Below, in pieces: positions 46,078 to 55,512 of a stretch of 64,000 nt of DNA. The position numbers and the translations under genes are program-made. Source of the stretch: Thiohalocapsa halophila (GTDB lineage Bacteria > Pseudomonadota > Gammaproteobacteria > Chromatiales > Chromatiaceae); NCBI RefSeq assembly GCF_016583825.1, contig NZ_NRRV01000001.1, forward strand, positions 1 to 64,000, given 5' to 3'. Position 1 is the first letter of the stretch. The number at the start of each line of letters is the position of its first letter. The notes beneath the pieces are model-generated. The model was not told where the DNA came from. It saw only the letters and a program-made list of their open reading frames with translations, and did not search any database.

Positions 46078-47520
46078 TCAGCGACCGGACGCCGGCACCA
46101 GCGCCCAGTCCAGGGTCATGGTCTGGGCCGGCAAGTGGTGCAGCGGCGCCTCGGCCCGCTGAACGGCCAATTCCGCCAGGCCCAGGTTGTCGGCCAGCCA
46201 ACGGCGGAAGGAGGCGTCGGCCGCCGCCAGCCGCTCGCCCACCACCAGCCAGTCCCCCGCGGGCAGCCGCTCGGGGAAGAAGCTCCGAGCGGACATGACC
46301 ACAGCGTCCGGAAAGGCCAGGCGCAGATTGCCGGCGAGCGGGTCGCTGTCCGCCAGCACCAGCTCGGGGCGCGCCCCCGCCGCACGCATGTCCGCCGCGA
46401 GGGCCCGGTAGGGGGCGTTCAGGCGCGACGGGCGCTGCGGGTCCGCCCACAGGGCCTGCCCCGGCAGCGCCACGGACACCGCCACCAGCACCACCAGGGC
46501 CAAGGCGACGAAGACCCGGCCGCCGCGCCCGCCGGGGGCGGCATGACAGGCGAGCAGCAGGGGCGCGTAGAACAGCATCGGCTGCAGCCAGTGCTCCTTG
46601 ATATCCCGGGCGCCGCTGACCAGGATCAGCGCCACGGCGAGGGCGAGCACGACGCCGGCGGCGCGCCACAGGAGCCGGCAGCCCGGACGGGGCGCGCGGT
46701 CGGTCCCCCCGCCCCTCCCCCGGCGCAACAGCAGCGGCGAGACCAAGAGCAACACCCCGAGCATCGCCCCCAGGCCCGACGCCAAATCCAGCAGCGTGCC
46801 CCAGCCGATGCCGGCGCTCATTTGCAGCTTGTCGAAGCCCTCCCCCGCCGCCGACGGTGCGCTCAGCGCCCAGAGCGCATGGGGCGCGAAGACCGCGGCC
46901 GCCATAGCCAGGGCTGCGGCGAAGCGCCAGCTCAGCATGACCCGCCGCCAGGCGGGCAGTGTCGCCGCCGCCGCGAGCAGGCCGAGGGCGAAGAAGCCGA
47001 AGTTGTATTTACTCAGCGCGCCCAAGCCCAGCAGCAGCCCGAGGGCCAGGTAGGTCGGCCAGTCGGGGCGCCGCGGCAGCCGCAGCACCGCCACCAGGGT
47101 CCAGGCGGCCACCACCACCGCCAGCACGGTGTGGGTGAAGTTGCGCTGGTCCTCCCAGACGATCTGCGGGATCAGCGCCAGCCCCAGCACGGCGATCCAC
47201 TGCCGGGCCGGGCTCAGGCCCAGCTCCCGGGCGGCGGCGGCGACGCCGGCGACCAGCAGCGTCAGCAGCAGGGTCTTCAGCGCCAACAGCGCCGGCAGGC
47301 TCGGCCCGGTCACAGCGAACAGCGCCTGCACCAGCCAGGTGTAGAGCGGCGGCTGGCTGTTGTAGCCGAGCGCCGGGAACTGGCTCAGGATCAGCTGCTC
47401 GGCGTGGTCCCACTCCGCGGTGGGCGTCACCAGGCCGAGCGAGAGCGCATTCAGCGCAAAATAGACCAGCGCGGCGGCGGCGATGGCCAGGGTGGTGCTC
47501 CTTTTCGGCAGCGCGGTCAT
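46078..47520 (-). CDS. ArnT/PMT-like membrane glycosyltransferase
   Basis: The 480-residue multi-span protein starts MTALPKRSTTLAIAAAALVY. It has LGYNSQPPLYTWLVQALF, the first-loop PPLY motif of the ArnT/PMT_2 superfamily, then LSKYNFGFFALGLL and a hydrophilic C-terminal domain with LADSDPLAGNLRLAFPDAVV. It probably moves a polyprenyl-linked sugar onto an envelope acceptor. It starts 19 bases after the GT4 gene and is last in the five-gene minus-strand glycan operon. The gap 45845-46077 has no gene. Confidence 0.82.
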   Translation of the reverse strand: MTALPKRSTTLAIAAAALVYFALNALSLGLVTPTAEWDHAEQLILSQFPALGYNSQPPLYTWLVQALFAVTGPSLPALLALKTLLLTLLVAGVAAAARELGLSPARQWIAVLGLALIPQIVWEDQRNFTHTVLAVVVAAWTLVAVLRLPRRPDWPTYLALGLLLGLGALSKYNFGFFALGLLAAAATLPAWRRVMLSWRFAAALAMAAAVFAPHALWALSAPSAAGEGFDKLQMSAGIGWGTLLDLASGLGAMLGVLLLVSPLLLRRGRGGGTDRAPRPGCRLLWRAAGVVLALAVALILVSGARDIKEHWLQPMLFYAPLLLACHAAPGGRGGRVFVALALVVLVAVSVALPGQALWADPQRPSRLNAPYRALAADMRAAGARPELVLADSDPLAGNLRLAFPDAVVMSARSFFPERLPAGDWLVVGERLAAADASFRRWLADNLGLAELAVQRAEAPLHHLPAQTMTLDWALVPASGR

Positions 47521-47539
47521 GGCGAGGACTGGACTGCGG

Positions 47540-48667
47540 TCAGCGCGCGGCAGGGCTGGATGCGGGTGCCGCGCCGGCCAGCAGCTCCCGGTAGACGGCC
47601 AGATTGCCGGCGACCATGCCCGCGACGGAGAACTCCCGCGCCACCAGGTCGCGGCCGGCCTCGCCCATGCGGCGACGCAGGTCCGCAGCCATGAGCAGAT
47701 CCAGGATCGCCGCCGTGAGCGCCGGCACGTCCGCCGGCGGCACCAGCCGGCCATTGACCCCGTCGCGCACCGCCTCGGGGATGCCGCCGACGCGGCTGGC
47801 GACAATGGGCACGCCGGCGGCGGACGCCTGGAGCAGCGAGACGCCCAGCCCCTCCAGCGTCGCCGGATGCACCAGCAGGTCCATGCAGGGCAACACCCGC
47901 GGCAGATCCTCCCGATAGCCCATGAGCCGCACGTGCGCGGCGAGGCCGTCGCGGTCGATGCGCTCCTGCAGCGGCCCGGCCATTGGCCCCTTGCCGAAGA
48001 AAAGCACCTGCACGTCCGGCACCGCGGCAAGGATGGCAGGCAGCGCATCCAGCAGGAACCGGTGCCCCTTGCGCTCGATGAGCTGGGCCACCACGGCGAT
48101 GACGGGACCGGATCGGGCGGCGCCGCCGGGCGCGGCACCGAGCACGCCGGCCAGGGCCGTCCAGTCGCAGCCGCCGGCGTACGGCGTCGGATCCACGGCG
48201 CTTCGCACCACCCGCAGCTTCCCCTCCGCCAGACCTGCTGCGAGCAGCACCCGGGCGATGCCCTCGGAGATGGCGATGACCCGATGGTGCAGCCGGTACT
48301 TGGCCGCCGCGAGCCAGCGCGGCTCCGGGTTGTCCACGCGCCGCGTATGCACCACGGGCACGCCGGCGCGCCGGGCCGCGAGAGCGCCCATGACGTCCGC
48401 CCCGATGCGGCTGTGCAGGTGCACCAGGTCCGGGCGGACATCGCGGATGACCCGCCCCAGCCGGCGGATGATGCCGAGATCCAGATCGCCGCCCATGGGG
48501 ATCGCGTGCACCTGCGCGAAGGGCGCTGCGCGCCGCACCAGGGTGCAGCCGGGCCGGCAGGCCAGATGGCTGTCGACGCCCTGCCCGGCGAGCCCTTCTA
48601 GCAGGTAGAGCACCTGCTGCGCGCCGCCGTAGAGCTCGGCGCCCCCCTCCACATGCAGCACCCTCAC
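47540..48667 (-). CDS. GT4-family glycosyltransferase
   Basis: The 375-residue GT-B protein starts VLHVEGGAELYGGAQQVLYL. The C-terminal donor-binding half has VVAQLIERKGHRFLLDALPA, VLFFGKGPMAGPLQ and HPATLEGLGVSLLQASAAGV, typical of GT4. The start is GTG 48667, overlapping the GT9 stop by four bases (GTGA), so translation is coupled. It is probably an LPS core or O-chain glycosyltransferase. Confidence 0.88.
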   Translation of the reverse strand: MRVLHVEGGAELYGGAQQVLYLLEGLAGQGVDSHLACRPGCTLVRRAAPFAQVHAIPMGGDLDLGIIRRLGRVIRDVRPDLVHLHSRIGADVMGALAARRAGVPVVHTRRVDNPEPRWLAAAKYRLHHRVIAISEGIARVLLAAGLAEGKLRVVRSAVDPTPYAGGCDWTALAGVLGAAPGGAARSGPVIAVVAQLIERKGHRFLLDALPAILAAVPDVQVLFFGKGPMAGPLQERIDRDGLAAHVRLMGYREDLPRVLPCMDLLVHPATLEGLGVSLLQASAAGVPIVASRVGGIPEAVRDGVNGRLVPPADVPALTAAILDLLMAADLRRRMGEAGRDLVAREFSVAGMVAGNLAVYRELLAGAAPASSPAAR

Positions 48668-49743
48668 CAGCCGCCCCCCGGCAGCGCCCGCAGGGCCGCC
48701 ATGACCTCGTCCACGGTAATGTCGCGCATGCAGTCGAAGCGCCCGTTACAAGTGGGCCGGCGCCGGCAGGGCGAGCAGTCCCGCGCATGATAGAGCACGC
48801 GGGCGTCGGGTCGGGCGGTATCGGTGTACGGCAGCGTCGAGCCGAACAGGAGCAGCGTCGGGCGCTTGCGGGCGATGCCCATGTGCCCGAGGCCGGTGTC
48901 CACCGCCACCACAGCCCGGCTGCGGTCGATGACGGCGGCGGCCTCCAGCAGACCGGTGCGCCCGGCGAGGCTCACGGCGGCGCCACCGGAGGCCTGGGCG
49001 ATCTCGGTGCCGGCTTCTACGTCATCCGGGCCGCCCAGCAGCACCGACGGCAGCCCGGTGGCGGCGCGCAGCCGCAAGGCCAGCTCGGCCCAGCGCGCCA
49101 CCAGCCAATGCTTCTGCGGGCGGGTGGTGAAGGGACAGAGGGCGAAGCAGCCGTCGGCCGCACCGGCCGCCGCCAGCAGGTCGTCGGCGGCGGCACCTTC
49201 CTCCGGCCCGAGGTGCACGGCCATCTCGAACCCGTCCAAAGGCAGGCCCAGCGTGCGCGCAACATGCAGGTATTCCGAGCCGATGCGCGCCCGCTCCGCC
49301 GCCGGCTCCCGCGGCAGGACCTCGGTTAGCAGAAAGCGGCTGCCCTCTCGGCTGCTGAGGCCGATGCGCGTCGGCGCCGCCGACAGCCACACCGGCAGGG
49401 CGCTCTTGAGCAGTCCCTGGAGATCCACCGCCACATCGAAGCGGCGTGCCCGCAGATCGCGGCGTAGGCGGTAGAGCGCCGCCGCAAGCGCCGGCAGCCG
49501 CCGCTCGCGCCACAGCGCCCGCAGCGCCGGGGCGGGCCACTCGATAACCTCGTCCAAATGCGGGTGGTGGCGCAGCAGGGGCGCGCAGCCGGGCTCCGCG
49601 AGCCAGGCCAGGTACGCGTTCGGGTAGGCGCGGCGGAAGGCGGCCGCCAGCGGCGAGGCGAAGAGCACATCGCCGATGGCGCTGAGGCGCACCAGGAGAA
49701 TCCGCTCGGGCGCCGCTGGGATGACCGGGCTCGGCTGCTCCAT
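48664..49743 (-). CDS. GT9 heptosyltransferase-like protein
   Basis: The 359-residue protein has ERILLVRLSAIGDVLFASPL, the GT9 N-terminal signature, then VDLQGLLKSAL, FTTRPQKHWLVARWAEL and VVAVDTGLGHMGIA near the donor site. The C-terminal cysteines CSPCRRRPTCNGRFDCM are typical of heptosyltransferases of this subgroup. It probably adds heptose to the LPS inner core. Its ATG overlaps the preceding gene's stop by one base. Confidence 0.9.
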   Translation of the reverse strand: MEQPSPVIPAAPERILLVRLSAIGDVLFASPLAAAFRRAYPNAYLAWLAEPGCAPLLRHHPHLDEVIEWPAPALRALWRERRLPALAAALYRLRRDLRARRFDVAVDLQGLLKSALPVWLSAAPTRIGLSSREGSRFLLTEVLPREPAAERARIGSEYLHVARTLGLPLDGFEMAVHLGPEEGAAADDLLAAAGAADGCFALCPFTTRPQKHWLVARWAELALRLRAATGLPSVLLGGPDDVEAGTEIAQASGGAAVSLAGRTGLLEAAAVIDRSRAVVAVDTGLGHMGIARKRPTLLLFGSTLPYTDTARPDARVLYHARDCSPCRRRPTCNGRFDCMRDITVDEVMAALRALPGGGW

Positions 49744-50855
49744 TACCCCGTACTCCCGGGCTCGCCGGCGGCGACGGCGCGAAAGAAATCCAGATAGTCT
49801 GCGGCGGAGGCCGCGATGCCGTAAGGTGCCGCAGCGGCACGCAGCAGCCTCGGTGGCGTGGGCTCCAGCAGCAGGACCTCGATGGAGGCCGCCAGCGCCG
49901 AAACGTCCCCCACGGGGGTCAGCGGTCCCAGCCGGCCGCCTTCGAGCAGCTCCGCGACGCCGCCGGGGCAGGCGGTCGCGGCCACCGGGGTCCCCACGGC
50001 CATGGCCTCCACCAGCACATTGCTGAGTCCCTCGCGACGCGAGGACACCACCAGCGCCGAGGCCCGAGCCAGGTACGGGAAGGGCTCCGCCACGAAGCCC
50101 GGCATCGTCACGCGCTCGCCGATACCGAGGCGTCCAGCGAGCGCTGCGAGCTTGCGGCGCTCGCGGCCTTCGCCCAGCAGCATCAAGCGGGCGTCCAGGT
50201 CCGCCGGTAGGCGTGCGAAGGCGCGCAATAGGGTCGGGAAGTCCTTGACCTTGCGCAGCCCCCCTACTGCCAGCACCACCGGTGGTCCACCGGGGGCCAG
50301 CCAGGGATGCGGCGCCCGGGCACCGATGCGCCGGTCGAGATCATCGGGCACCACAGGATTCGGCAGCACCCGCAGCGGCACCCCCGAGATGCCGATGCGG
50401 TGGCGCAGGTCGTCGGCGACGGCGTGCGATACCGCCGTGATGCCGTCGAGGCGATGGTAGTCCCGGCGCACGCGCCGGCGCTGCCGCCAGGTATACAGCG
50501 GATTGAAGCGCTTCGCCGCCAGGCTGACCGACAGTGGCGTGCCGACGGTGGTCACCACCCGCAGGCCGCAAGCCAGCTGCTCGCGCGCGTCGAGGGCGGC
50601 CCGATCGTCCGCGAGCTTCCCCGTGAACACCAACTCCGGCGGCCGCGAGCGCAGCGCAGCGGTGAGCGCCGGCGCCCCGGCTCCCAGCGGCGCCACGCAC
50701 ACCCCGTCTGGCAGCCCCCGCAGATAGCCGTGCCCGGTGCGACCCACCAGTAAATCCACCTCGCAGCCAAGCTGCGACAGCCCGCCGGCGAGGCCCGTCA
50801 TCACGCGCTCGACGCCGCCGCTGCCGAAGGCGCCCACCGCCAGCGCGACATGCAT
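49743..50855 (-). CDS. GT4-family glycosyltransferase
   Basis: The 370-residue GT-B protein starts MHVALAVGAFGSGGVERVMT. It has VVLAVGGLRKVKDFPTLLRA, LMLLGEGRERRKLA and VVSSRREGLSNVLVEAMAVG. ATG 50855 overlaps the stop of the ligase-like gene by one base (TGATG). It forms part of the tightly packed minus-strand operon ligase-GT4-GT9-GT4-ArnT-like. Confidence 0.9.
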   Translation of the reverse strand: MHVALAVGAFGSGGVERVMTGLAGGLSQLGCEVDLLVGRTGHGYLRGLPDGVCVAPLGAGAPALTAALRSRPPELVFTGKLADDRAALDAREQLACGLRVVTTVGTPLSVSLAAKRFNPLYTWRQRRRVRRDYHRLDGITAVSHAVADDLRHRIGISGVPLRVLPNPVVPDDLDRRIGARAPHPWLAPGGPPVVLAVGGLRKVKDFPTLLRAFARLPADLDARLMLLGEGRERRKLAALAGRLGIGERVTMPGFVAEPFPYLARASALVVSSRREGLSNVLVEAMAVGTPVAATACPGGVAELLEGGRLGPLTPVGDVSALAASIEVLLLEPTPPRLLRAAAAPYGIAASAADYLDFFRAVAAGEPGSTG

Positions 50856-52132
50856 CAGCCAACACCTCGAGCAGCGCGGGAGCTTCCGGCGAACAGGCCG
50901 ACGCTCAACGCGGCGCCGGCGAGCAGGGCCCAATAGGCGCGCCAGGATTGGTGCATGGCATGAAAATCGAACAGATTCCAGATCATCGAGTAGACCAAGG
51001 CCAAGGCCAGGAAGCGGGCGACATCGCCATCCACCTGGCGGACGACCCGCGCTTTGGACACGGAGCGCAGCAGCAGTGCGAACAGGCCGAGCCAAAGCAT
51101 GAGTCCGATGAGCCCGAGCTGCACCAAGACGTCTAGGTAGGTATTGTGCAGATGCTCAATGGGTCCGTAGCCGATGAGCATGATGCTGGGGTCGCCGCTG
51201 GCGGCGAGGAGCGCCTTCGCAGCCCCCGGTCCCCAGCCCAGCCAGGGATGCTCCAGCCACGCGGTGACACCGAAGCGCTGGGCGTGCCAGCGCTGGCTCA
51301 GCGACGAGTCCGGCGCATAGTCGATCTCACCAGCGAGCATGGCCTGCACGGCGCCCCACTCCGAGGCGAACCGCTCGGCCATAGGGCCTGCATAGAGCAG
51401 CACCACCACCGCTGTCACCGCGCCCACGGGTAGCAGCAACCGCAGCGGCAGCCGCAGTCCCGACGTGCGCGCGGATGAGGCCAAGCCGAGGACTGCCGTC
51501 AGGGCCAGCGCCAGCCAGGCGCCGCGGGAGAGGCTGAGCAGGAAGCCCTGTGCCACCAACAGAGTCGCCACCCACCAGAGCGCGAGCCGCAGGGGCCGGG
51601 GACCGGGGCCCTGCCACCAGCGACGGCGCAGCACCACCAGCCCCAGCAGTGCCGTCCCGCTGAACAGCGCCCCGACATTGGCCGGAAAGCCGAACCCCGG
51701 CCGCGCCTCCAGAAATGCCCCCGGGTCCGCGAGCAACAGGCCCCAGTCCAGGCGCCATAACGCCCCGAGGATGAGACCGACCAGGGCGAGCCCTAGCAGA
51801 CGCAGCAACCGCGACTGATCGCCGGCGAGCAGATAGGCCACCGGCACGAACACCAACAGCTGCGCCCACTGTGCGGCAGCCTCCATGCGCACCGCCAGCG
51901 TACCGCCGGGGTAACTGCCAAAAACCCCCAGCGCGAGGGCATAACCGGAGAAGCCGACGGCGACCACCACCCCGGCAGACAGCGGCCAGGCGGGACGGCG
52001 CATCAGCACCAAGAAGAAGGCGAGCACGACGAGGCCCAGCCCGACAGAGACGCCGGCGGGCGCCGAGAACAACGCCAGCGCGGTGACATCCAACCCCAGG
52101 CGCCGCAGGCGGTCAATCCAGACTTGCAGCAC
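50855..52132 (-). CDS. O-antigen ligase-like membrane protein
   Basis: The product has about 425 residues and 10-12 spans. It carries SLSRGAWLALALTAVLGL and the Wzy_C/WaaL periplasmic loop motif HLHNTYLDVLVQLGLIGLML, preceded by WLEHPWLGWGPG. It probably ligates or polymerises glycan chains. The start is uncertain: GTG 52132 (VLQVWIDRLRRLG) precedes the first span but has a weak ribosome-binding site. Longer in-frame starts add low-complexity sequence. It heads the operon, divergent from the GT4 gene at 52512. Confidence 0.82.
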   Translation of the reverse strand: MLQVWIDRLRRLGLDVTALALFSAPAGVSVGLGLVVLAFFLVLMRRPAWPLSAGVVVAVGFSGYALALGVFGSYPGGTLAVRMEAAAQWAQLLVFVPVAYLLAGDQSRLLRLLGLALVGLILGALWRLDWGLLLADPGAFLEARPGFGFPANVGALFSGTALLGLVVLRRRWWQGPGPRPLRLALWWVATLLVAQGFLLSLSRGAWLALALTAVLGLASSARTSGLRLPLRLLLPVGAVTAVVVLLYAGPMAERFASEWGAVQAMLAGEIDYAPDSSLSQRWHAQRFGVTAWLEHPWLGWGPGAAKALLAASGDPSIMLIGYGPIEHLHNTYLDVLVQLGLIGLMLWLGLFALLLRSVSKARVVRQVDGDVARFLALALVYSMIWNLFDFHAMHQSWRAYWALLAGAALSVGLFAGSSRAARGVG

Positions 52133-52511
52133 GGGGTGTCCAGTTGGGTTGCATCGGGCGGTGGGAGCGGCGTCCCGCCATGGCCTTGCCGGCAAGGGGC
52201 TGGCACGGGGCTGGCACGGGCGCGATAGCCCGATGCGTCTGCCCGGGACGCCCTGTCGTGGCGAGCCGAGTATGATAGCAGAGCCACGCCGTCTGGAGAC
52301 CGTCCGCCGCCGCTTTAGCTGCCGCGGGGCAAACACATGGCGCGATTGCAGCCGCTCGGGCTGTGCGGACTGCGCCAGCGCCCCACGCGGCGTCGCATTG
52401 CATCTGGGGCTGCGCAGAAGCGCCCGCAGCGCATGAGGATCGACCTGAGCGGCCCACTGAGTCTGACCGATCGAGGCGCACCTGCAACGGACACCCCCAG
52501 AAGATAGCCCC
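52133..52511. other. Divergent promoter region of the glycan cluster
   Basis: The 379 bases lie between the ligase-like gene (minus) and a GT4 gene (plus). TATGAT at 52270-52275 is a good -10 on the plus strand but lacks a clear -35. No gene is supported. Confidence 0.4.
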
Positions 52512-53636
52512 ATGGACACAAGCCGCATCGCCTGCCTCTTCTCAACGTCCGGGCACAGCGGCGTCGACCGGCTTGCACAACATCTGCTGCCGGCGATGGC
52601 CCGCCGCGGCTATCGCGTGGACCTGCTCAAGGTGCGCCGGCACGGGCCGCATCTCGCGGCCGTGGCCGCCGAGACGCCCGGGCTCGAGGTCGTCGAGCTC
52701 GGCAGCCGCCACACCTATGCCTGTATCCCGGCCATCGTGCGCTATCTGCGACGCCGGCGCCCGCTCGTCATGCTCTCCGACAAGGATCGCGTGAACCGCA
52801 CGGCACTCCTGGCCCGAGCGCTGTCCGGGGTGCCAACGCGGCTGTATCTGCGCTCGGGGACGACGCTGTCGGTGAGCCTCGCGAACCGCGGCGCCTTCCA
52901 GCGCCGACTGCAACGCTGGTCTTTCGCTCGGCTCTACCGCCACGCCGCCGGTGTGCTGGTGCCGAGCCAGGGCGCGGCGGCGGATCTCGCGGCTTACGCC
53001 GGGCTCGATGCAGCACAGATCCAGGTGGTGCCGACGCCGGTGGTGCCCGCTGCACTCCTCGATACGGCCCTGCCGACCCCGGAGCATCCTTGGTTCCATG
53101 ACCCGGCGGCGCCATTGATCCTCGGCGTCGGCGAGCTCAGCCCGCGCAAGGACTTCATGACCCTGCTGCGCGGCTTCGCGCAGTTGCGCACCCAACGTTG
53201 CTGCCGGCTCATGATCCTCGGCGAGGGTAGCGAGCGCGAAGCGCTGCTCGCCGAGGCAACGGCGCTTGGCGTCGCAGACGACGTCACACTCCCCGGCTTC
53301 GTGCCGAAACCCTACGCCGAAATCGCTCACGCGGACCTGTTTGCGCTCAGCTCGCGCTGGGAGGGCATGCCGCTGGTGCTAGTGGAGGCCCTGGCGCTCG
53401 GCACCGCTGTGGTGGCCACGGACTGCCCCAGCGGCCCGCGGGAGCTGCTCGCCGACGGTGACCAGGGCTGGCTGGTGCCGGTCGGCGATGCCGCGGCGCT
53501 GGCGGCGGCGCTCGCGGCCACGCTGGCGGCGCCGCAGCATGCCGATGCCCTGCGCGAGGCGGCACGCCCCTATACCATCGAGGCTGCCACAACCGCTTAT
53601 CTGACGGCCATGGGTTTGGCACCGTCCGCTTGCTGA
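52512..53636 (+). CDS. GT4-family glycosyltransferase
   Basis: The 374-residue GT-B protein starts SRIACLFSTSGHSGVDRLAQ. It has LILGVGELSPRKDFMTLLRG, LMILGEGSEREALLAEATAL and ALSSRWEGMPLVLVEALALG, ending with TDCPSGPRELL. The C-terminal half is close to that of the enzyme at 41680. It leads a plus-strand group with the DUF5989, PAP2 and later genes. Confidence 0.9.
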   Translation: MDTSRIACLFSTSGHSGVDRLAQHLLPAMARRGYRVDLLKVRRHGPHLAAVAAETPGLEVVELGSRHTYACIPAIVRYLRRRRPLVMLSDKDRVNRTALLARALSGVPTRLYLRSGTTLSVSLANRGAFQRRLQRWSFARLYRHAAGVLVPSQGAAADLAAYAGLDAAQIQVVPTPVVPAALLDTALPTPEHPWFHDPAAPLILGVGELSPRKDFMTLLRGFAQLRTQRCCRLMILGEGSEREALLAEATALGVADDVTLPGFVPKPYAEIAHADLFALSSRWEGMPLVLVEALALGTAVVATDCPSGPRELLADGDQGWLVPVGDAAALAAALAATLAAPQHADALREAARPYTIEAATTAYLTAMGLAPSAC

Positions 53637-53731
53637 CCAGCTGCCCGCGACAGGCCGCCGCCGTCCGGCCGCAGCGCAAGCGTGACGCCGTCGCCTGCAT
53701 CCGAGGCCACACCACCGAGAAAACCCGATCC

Positions 53732-53884
53732 ATGCTGGAACTGCTGAAAGACCTCTGGGGCTTCATGCGCGAGCGCAAGAAGTTCTGGCTCGCGCCCATC
53801 ATCCTGGTGCTGCTACTGCTCGGTGCGCTCATGGTGCTCGCCCAGGGCTCGGCCGTGGCGCCGTTCATCTACACCCTGTTCTGA
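53732..53884 (+). CDS. DUF5989 small membrane protein
   Basis: The 50-residue protein starts MLELLKDLWGFMRERKKFWL and has one hydrophobic span (APIILVLLLLGALMVLAQGS), ending APFIYTLF. It matches DUF5989, miniproteins of unknown role found in polysaccharide clusters. Its TGA overlaps the PAP2 start by one base (TGATG). Confidence 0.88.
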   Translation: MLELLKDLWGFMRERKKFWLAPIILVLLLLGALMVLAQGSAVAPFIYTLF

Positions 53885-54678
53885 TGGCGGATACCGCGGC
53901 GACCGGCGGCGATGCAGCGCCGGCGATGACTCGGCGCAAGGACCCGCAGGACGCTCACGCGGTCCAGAACAGCGGGGGCTGGCTCGGCCCCTGGCGAGCA
54001 CGCGTCGGCGGGATTCCGGTAGGCTGGCTGATCCTGTTCTTGCTGTTCGCGAACCTGATGCTGGCCTATCCCGGCCTGGACCTGGCGGTGGCCGGCTTCT
54101 TCTACACCCCGGGCGACGGGTTCACGGCCCTAGGCCAGCCCTGGGAGCGGCTCCTCTACCACTCCGTTGAGGTCCTGATGATCGCCGGCAACCTCGCCCT
54201 GGTAGGGGTGTGGCTGCTCAATCGGCGGAGCGGCCGGCGGCTGCTGGGGCTCACGGGCCGCAAGCTGGCCCTGCTGTTGTGCCTGTTGGCGCTGCTGCCG
54301 GGGCTGGTGGTCAACCAGGTGCTCAAGGAGCACTGGGGGCGGGCGCGCCCGGTGCAGGTGGCGCAGCTCGGCGGCGATCGAGCCTTCACGCCGGCCTTCG
54401 TCTACACCGGCGGCAGCGGCGGCGCCTTCAGCTCGGGCCATGTTGCGGCCGCGGCCTATGTCATCGCGGTGGCGCACCTGCTGCGTGGTCCGGGCTCGCG
54501 CTGGGTGGTGCTGGCGGTGCTCTACACGGCGCTGGTCGCGCTGGCGCGCATGGCCGCCGGCGGGCACTTCCTGAGCGATGCCGTCACCTCGGTGTTCCTG
54601 GTGCTCTTCGGCTATATGGTCCTGCGGCGGCTCGTCTGCGGCGGGACGGACAGCGACGGTACAAAGGCGTGTGATTGA
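53884..54678 (+). CDS. PAP2-family lipid phosphatase
   Basis: The 264-residue multi-span protein has the three PAP2 motifs in order: KEHWGRARP, SSGHVAAAAYV and ARMAAGGHFLSD. It probably removes a phosphate from lipid A or a polyprenyl diphosphate carrier on the periplasmic side, in keeping with the glycan genes around it. The first ~45 residues are hydrophilic and probably cytoplasmic. It is translationally coupled to the DUF5989 gene. Confidence 0.92.
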   Translation: MADTAATGGDAAPAMTRRKDPQDAHAVQNSGGWLGPWRARVGGIPVGWLILFLLFANLMLAYPGLDLAVAGFFYTPGDGFTALGQPWERLLYHSVEVLMIAGNLALVGVWLLNRRSGRRLLGLTGRKLALLLCLLALLPGLVVNQVLKEHWGRARPVQVAQLGGDRAFTPAFVYTGGSGGAFSSGHVAAAAYVIAVAHLLRGPGSRWVVLAVLYTALVALARMAAGGHFLSDAVTSVFLVLFGYMVLRRLVCGGTDSDGTKACD

Positions 54679-54797
54679 GCCTCGGCATCGGCCGCTGCCG
54701 CGCGTCTGTGCGATGATTGCGGGTCGGCCATAGGAGCGGTGAGCGACAGCCGCAGCATCCAGGTTGCCGAAGCCAAACGAACAGCGGAGCGCCTGCG

Positions 54798-55511
54798 TTG
54801 AGAACAGGTTTGGGATCGAGGACGGGCCTGGTGATCCCGGCGGCCGTCGCGGCTGCCGTGCTCGCCGCCGGGTGTGCCACCACCGACGACGAGGCCCTGA
54901 GCGAGCGGCTCACTGCGCGTGCCGTTGCCGGGGAGTTCAATGCCATCGCCGTCACCAATATCCGCTGCAACGCCAACACCGAGGCCTGCGCCAAATCCCA
55001 TGCCGTCAAAGGAGATGCCTGCCTGAAGCTGGCTATCCAGCAGCCGCAGTCTGCATCGGTGCAGGACTCCCGTATGCGCGACCTGCTGGACTGTGCCGAA
55101 GACGGCTATCGCAAAGCGCTGGCGCTGCAGCCGGACCGCAACGCCCCGAGCCGCATTTCCTATCACGGCGGCCTGCTGCTGACCCTGAGCGAGCGGCGCA
55201 ACCGCCTGGACGGCGTCAGGGAGCAAAAGCTGGACCGGGAGAACGAGAAGCTGCTGATGGCCGCCCAGGACGCCCGCCGCGAGGTGCCGGGCAGTGCGCT
55301 CGGCTTTCTGTACGGCGCTTCGGCGCACGTCTACCGGGCGACGCTGAAGCCGCGCGGGCGCGACCGCTGCAATGACCTGCGCCAGGCGGAGTCCATGCTG
55401 AAGCGCTCGCCGCCGCCGCCGAATGAGCTCGCCGACGAGCAGGGCCGCATCCGCTCGCTGGTGCAGCAGCAATTGCGGGAGAACCGCTGCCCGCGCATCC
55501 GGCGCATCTAA
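54798..55511 (+). CDS. Putative lipoprotein in the glycan cluster
   Basis: I chose TTG 54798 because GGAG lies eight bases upstream. It gives a lipoprotein signal peptide ending LAAGC. The open frame begins further upstream without a signal. The 237-residue protein has four paired cysteines (IRCNANTEACAKSHAVKGDA, LDCAEDG), a helical middle (YRKALALQPDRNAPSRISYH) and a final ENRCPRIRRI. It may be TPR-like. No family is recognised. It is one base from the next gene's GTG, so coupled expression is likely. Confidence 0.7.
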   Translation: MRTGLGSRTGLVIPAAVAAAVLAAGCATTDDEALSERLTARAVAGEFNAIAVTNIRCNANTEACAKSHAVKGDACLKLAIQQPQSASVQDSRMRDLLDCAEDGYRKALALQPDRNAPSRISYHGGLLLTLSERRNRLDGVREQKLDRENEKLLMAAQDARREVPGSALGFLYGASAHVYRATLKPRGRDRCNDLRQAESMLKRSPPPPNELADEQGRIRSLVQQQLRENRCPRIRRI

Positions 55512-55512
55512 G